The notes under the pieces were generated by a model that saw only the letters and a list, made by a program, of their open reading frames with translations, had not been told where the DNA came from and searched no databases. A program made the position numbers and the translations under genes. A stretch of DNA of 32,782 nucleotides, from the NCBI GenBank assembly GCA_030638415.1, contig DAOWEO010000115.1, positions 1 to 32,782 of the forward strand, read 5' to 3'. Shown here piece after piece: positions 32,395 through 32,782 of the stretch. Within the stretch, counting starts at the first letter, position 1. Every line of letters begins with the position of its first letter. The DNA comes from Bdellovibrionales bacterium. GTDB taxonomy: Bacteria > Bdellovibrionota > Bacteriovoracia > Bacteriovoracales > Bacteriovoracaceae.

Positions 32395-32782
32395 ATGATA
32401 TCAATGTTGAAAGTACTTTTAGTGAGTGTAAGCTTTATAAGTTTAGGCTTTGTAGCACATGCTAAAGTTCCTGATAAAAAAGTTGCAGATCAATTAGATA
32501 GTATCGCCAAAAGAGGGCGTCCTAGCAGTGGAACCGTAAGACCACGTCCGCCACGTACAGGCGGAACTGTTCGGCCTCGTCCACCACGCACAGGTGGAAC
32601 TGTTCGACCTCGTCCACCACAGTCTAGACCACGTCCACCACAAAGCGGTGGAACAGTTAGGCCACGTCCGCCACAAACAGGTGGAACTGTTCGACCTCGT
32701 CCACCACAGTCTAGACCACGTCCACCACAAAGCGGTGGAACAGTTAGGCCACGTCCGCCACAAACTGGTGGGACAGTTAGAC
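32395..32782 (+). CDS. Secreted Arg/Pro-rich tandem repeat protein (partial)
   Basis: This is the N-terminal 129 residues of a protein that runs past the right edge. A strong AAGGAG lies about eight bases before the ATG. A signal peptide (1-23, ending VAHA) is followed by a short charged segment (KVPDKKVADQLDSIAKRG) and then tandem units of the form GGTVRPRPPQ with shorter SRPRPPQ units between. From about 32593 the DNA repeats with an 87-base (29-residue) period. The mature part is highly basic, rich in Pro and Arg, and without cysteine or hydrophobic core, so it is likely disordered and extracytoplasmic. Function is unknown. Confidence 0.85.
   Translation, partial: MISMLKVLLVSVSFISLGFVAHAKVPDKKVADQLDSIAKRGRPSSGTVRPRPPRTGGTVRPRPPRTGGTVRPRPPQSRPRPPQSGGTVRPRPPQTGGTVRPRPPQSRPRPPQSGGTVRPRPPQTGGTVR
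32593..32775 (+). repeat. 87-bp tandem repeat within the Arg/Pro-rich gene
   Basis: The unit beginning GGTGGAACTGTTCGACC at 32593 recurs at 32680, nearly identical across the whole 87 bases, and is itself built of shorter related 30- and 21-base units. A third copy appears to begin near 32767. The near-identity at DNA level points to recent duplication or homogenisation. Confidence 0.85.

Noticed and set aside
32494..32763. Long minus-strand frame rich in Trp, Ser and Arg opposite the repeats
   Set aside because: It is the mirror of the Arg/Pro repeat gene, has no ribosome site and an implausible composition; the plus strand has a signal peptide and a strong SD.
1..32782. tRNA, rRNA, CRISPR, insertion sequence or phage signatures
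   Set aside because: None were seen by eye: no tRNA T-arm consensus in a cloverleaf, no spaced repeat array, no transposase or integrase gene. Subtle RNAs could be missed without a covariance search.

Overview
The window is AT-rich (roughly one third G+C by eye), densely packed, single-chromosome-style bacterial DNA. It holds about 30 protein genes, several with GTG or TTG starts and good Shine-Dalgarno (SD) sites, and no tRNA, rRNA, insertion sequence or CRISPR array that I can see. The mix suggests a Gram-negative, aerobic member of the Bdellovibrionota, most likely the Bacteriovorax/Halobacteriovorax side: two exported subtilisins, an exported trypsin-like protease, lipoproteins, a eukaryotic-type citrate synthase, a membrane pyrophosphatase, and HD-GYP and PilZ-type signalling proteins. 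That placement is an inference from gene content, not proof.

Layout. 1-2906 (minus): sfsA followed by a three-gene COG4586/4587/3694-type ABC exporter, the last gene cut by the window edge. 3144-5423: citrate synthase (plus) converging on cysK (minus), separated by a terminator. 5519-7524 (plus): an Rsm22-like ribosome-associated methyltransferase overlapping a lipoate-protein ligase. 7525-8421: rpmE (minus) and rpmG (plus) flanking a 450-base stretch that contains a start-less coding remnant. 8558-11768: an HD-GYP protein (plus) converging on a DUF4340 membrane protein and a degenerate PilZ-like protein (minus). 11948-15136: a subtilisin with a CUB-like tail converging on a 500-residue membrane protein of unknown function. 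15218-17315 (minus): a split transketolase upstream of rpmB. 17420-19106 (minus): arfB and a twitch-type radical SAM protein. 19250-20602: a second, catalytically degenerate HD-GYP response regulator. 20629-21629 (minus): msrB-msrA. 21785-24100 (plus): a membrane histidine kinase and a trypsin-like protease. 24168-26171 (minus): hppA. 26301-29832 (plus): murJ, a small unknown protein, and a second subtilisin. 29913-31453 (minus): a PAP2 phosphatase and a TlpA-like lipoprotein. 31730-end (plus): a CYTH protein and the start of a secreted Arg/Pro-rich repeat protein that runs off the window.

How it fits together. Much is housekeeping: TCA entry, cysteine synthesis, lipoylation, pentose phosphate, ribosome parts and rescue, lipid II flipping, and ion pumping. 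Around it lies an envelope and export layer (proteases, PAP2 phosphatase, TlpA-like and MsrB redox proteins, repeat protein) plus several signalling proteins in which expected catalytic or phospho-acceptor residues are missing. Seven good intrinsic terminators separate units. Two of them lie inside the 3' end of a convergent coding sequence. I see no complete new multi-gene system such as a defence island. The most noteworthy items are the paired HD-GYP proteins, the unknown 500-residue membrane protein, the remnant at 7902-8174, two perfect inverted repeats in promoter regions, and the repeat protein at the right edge.
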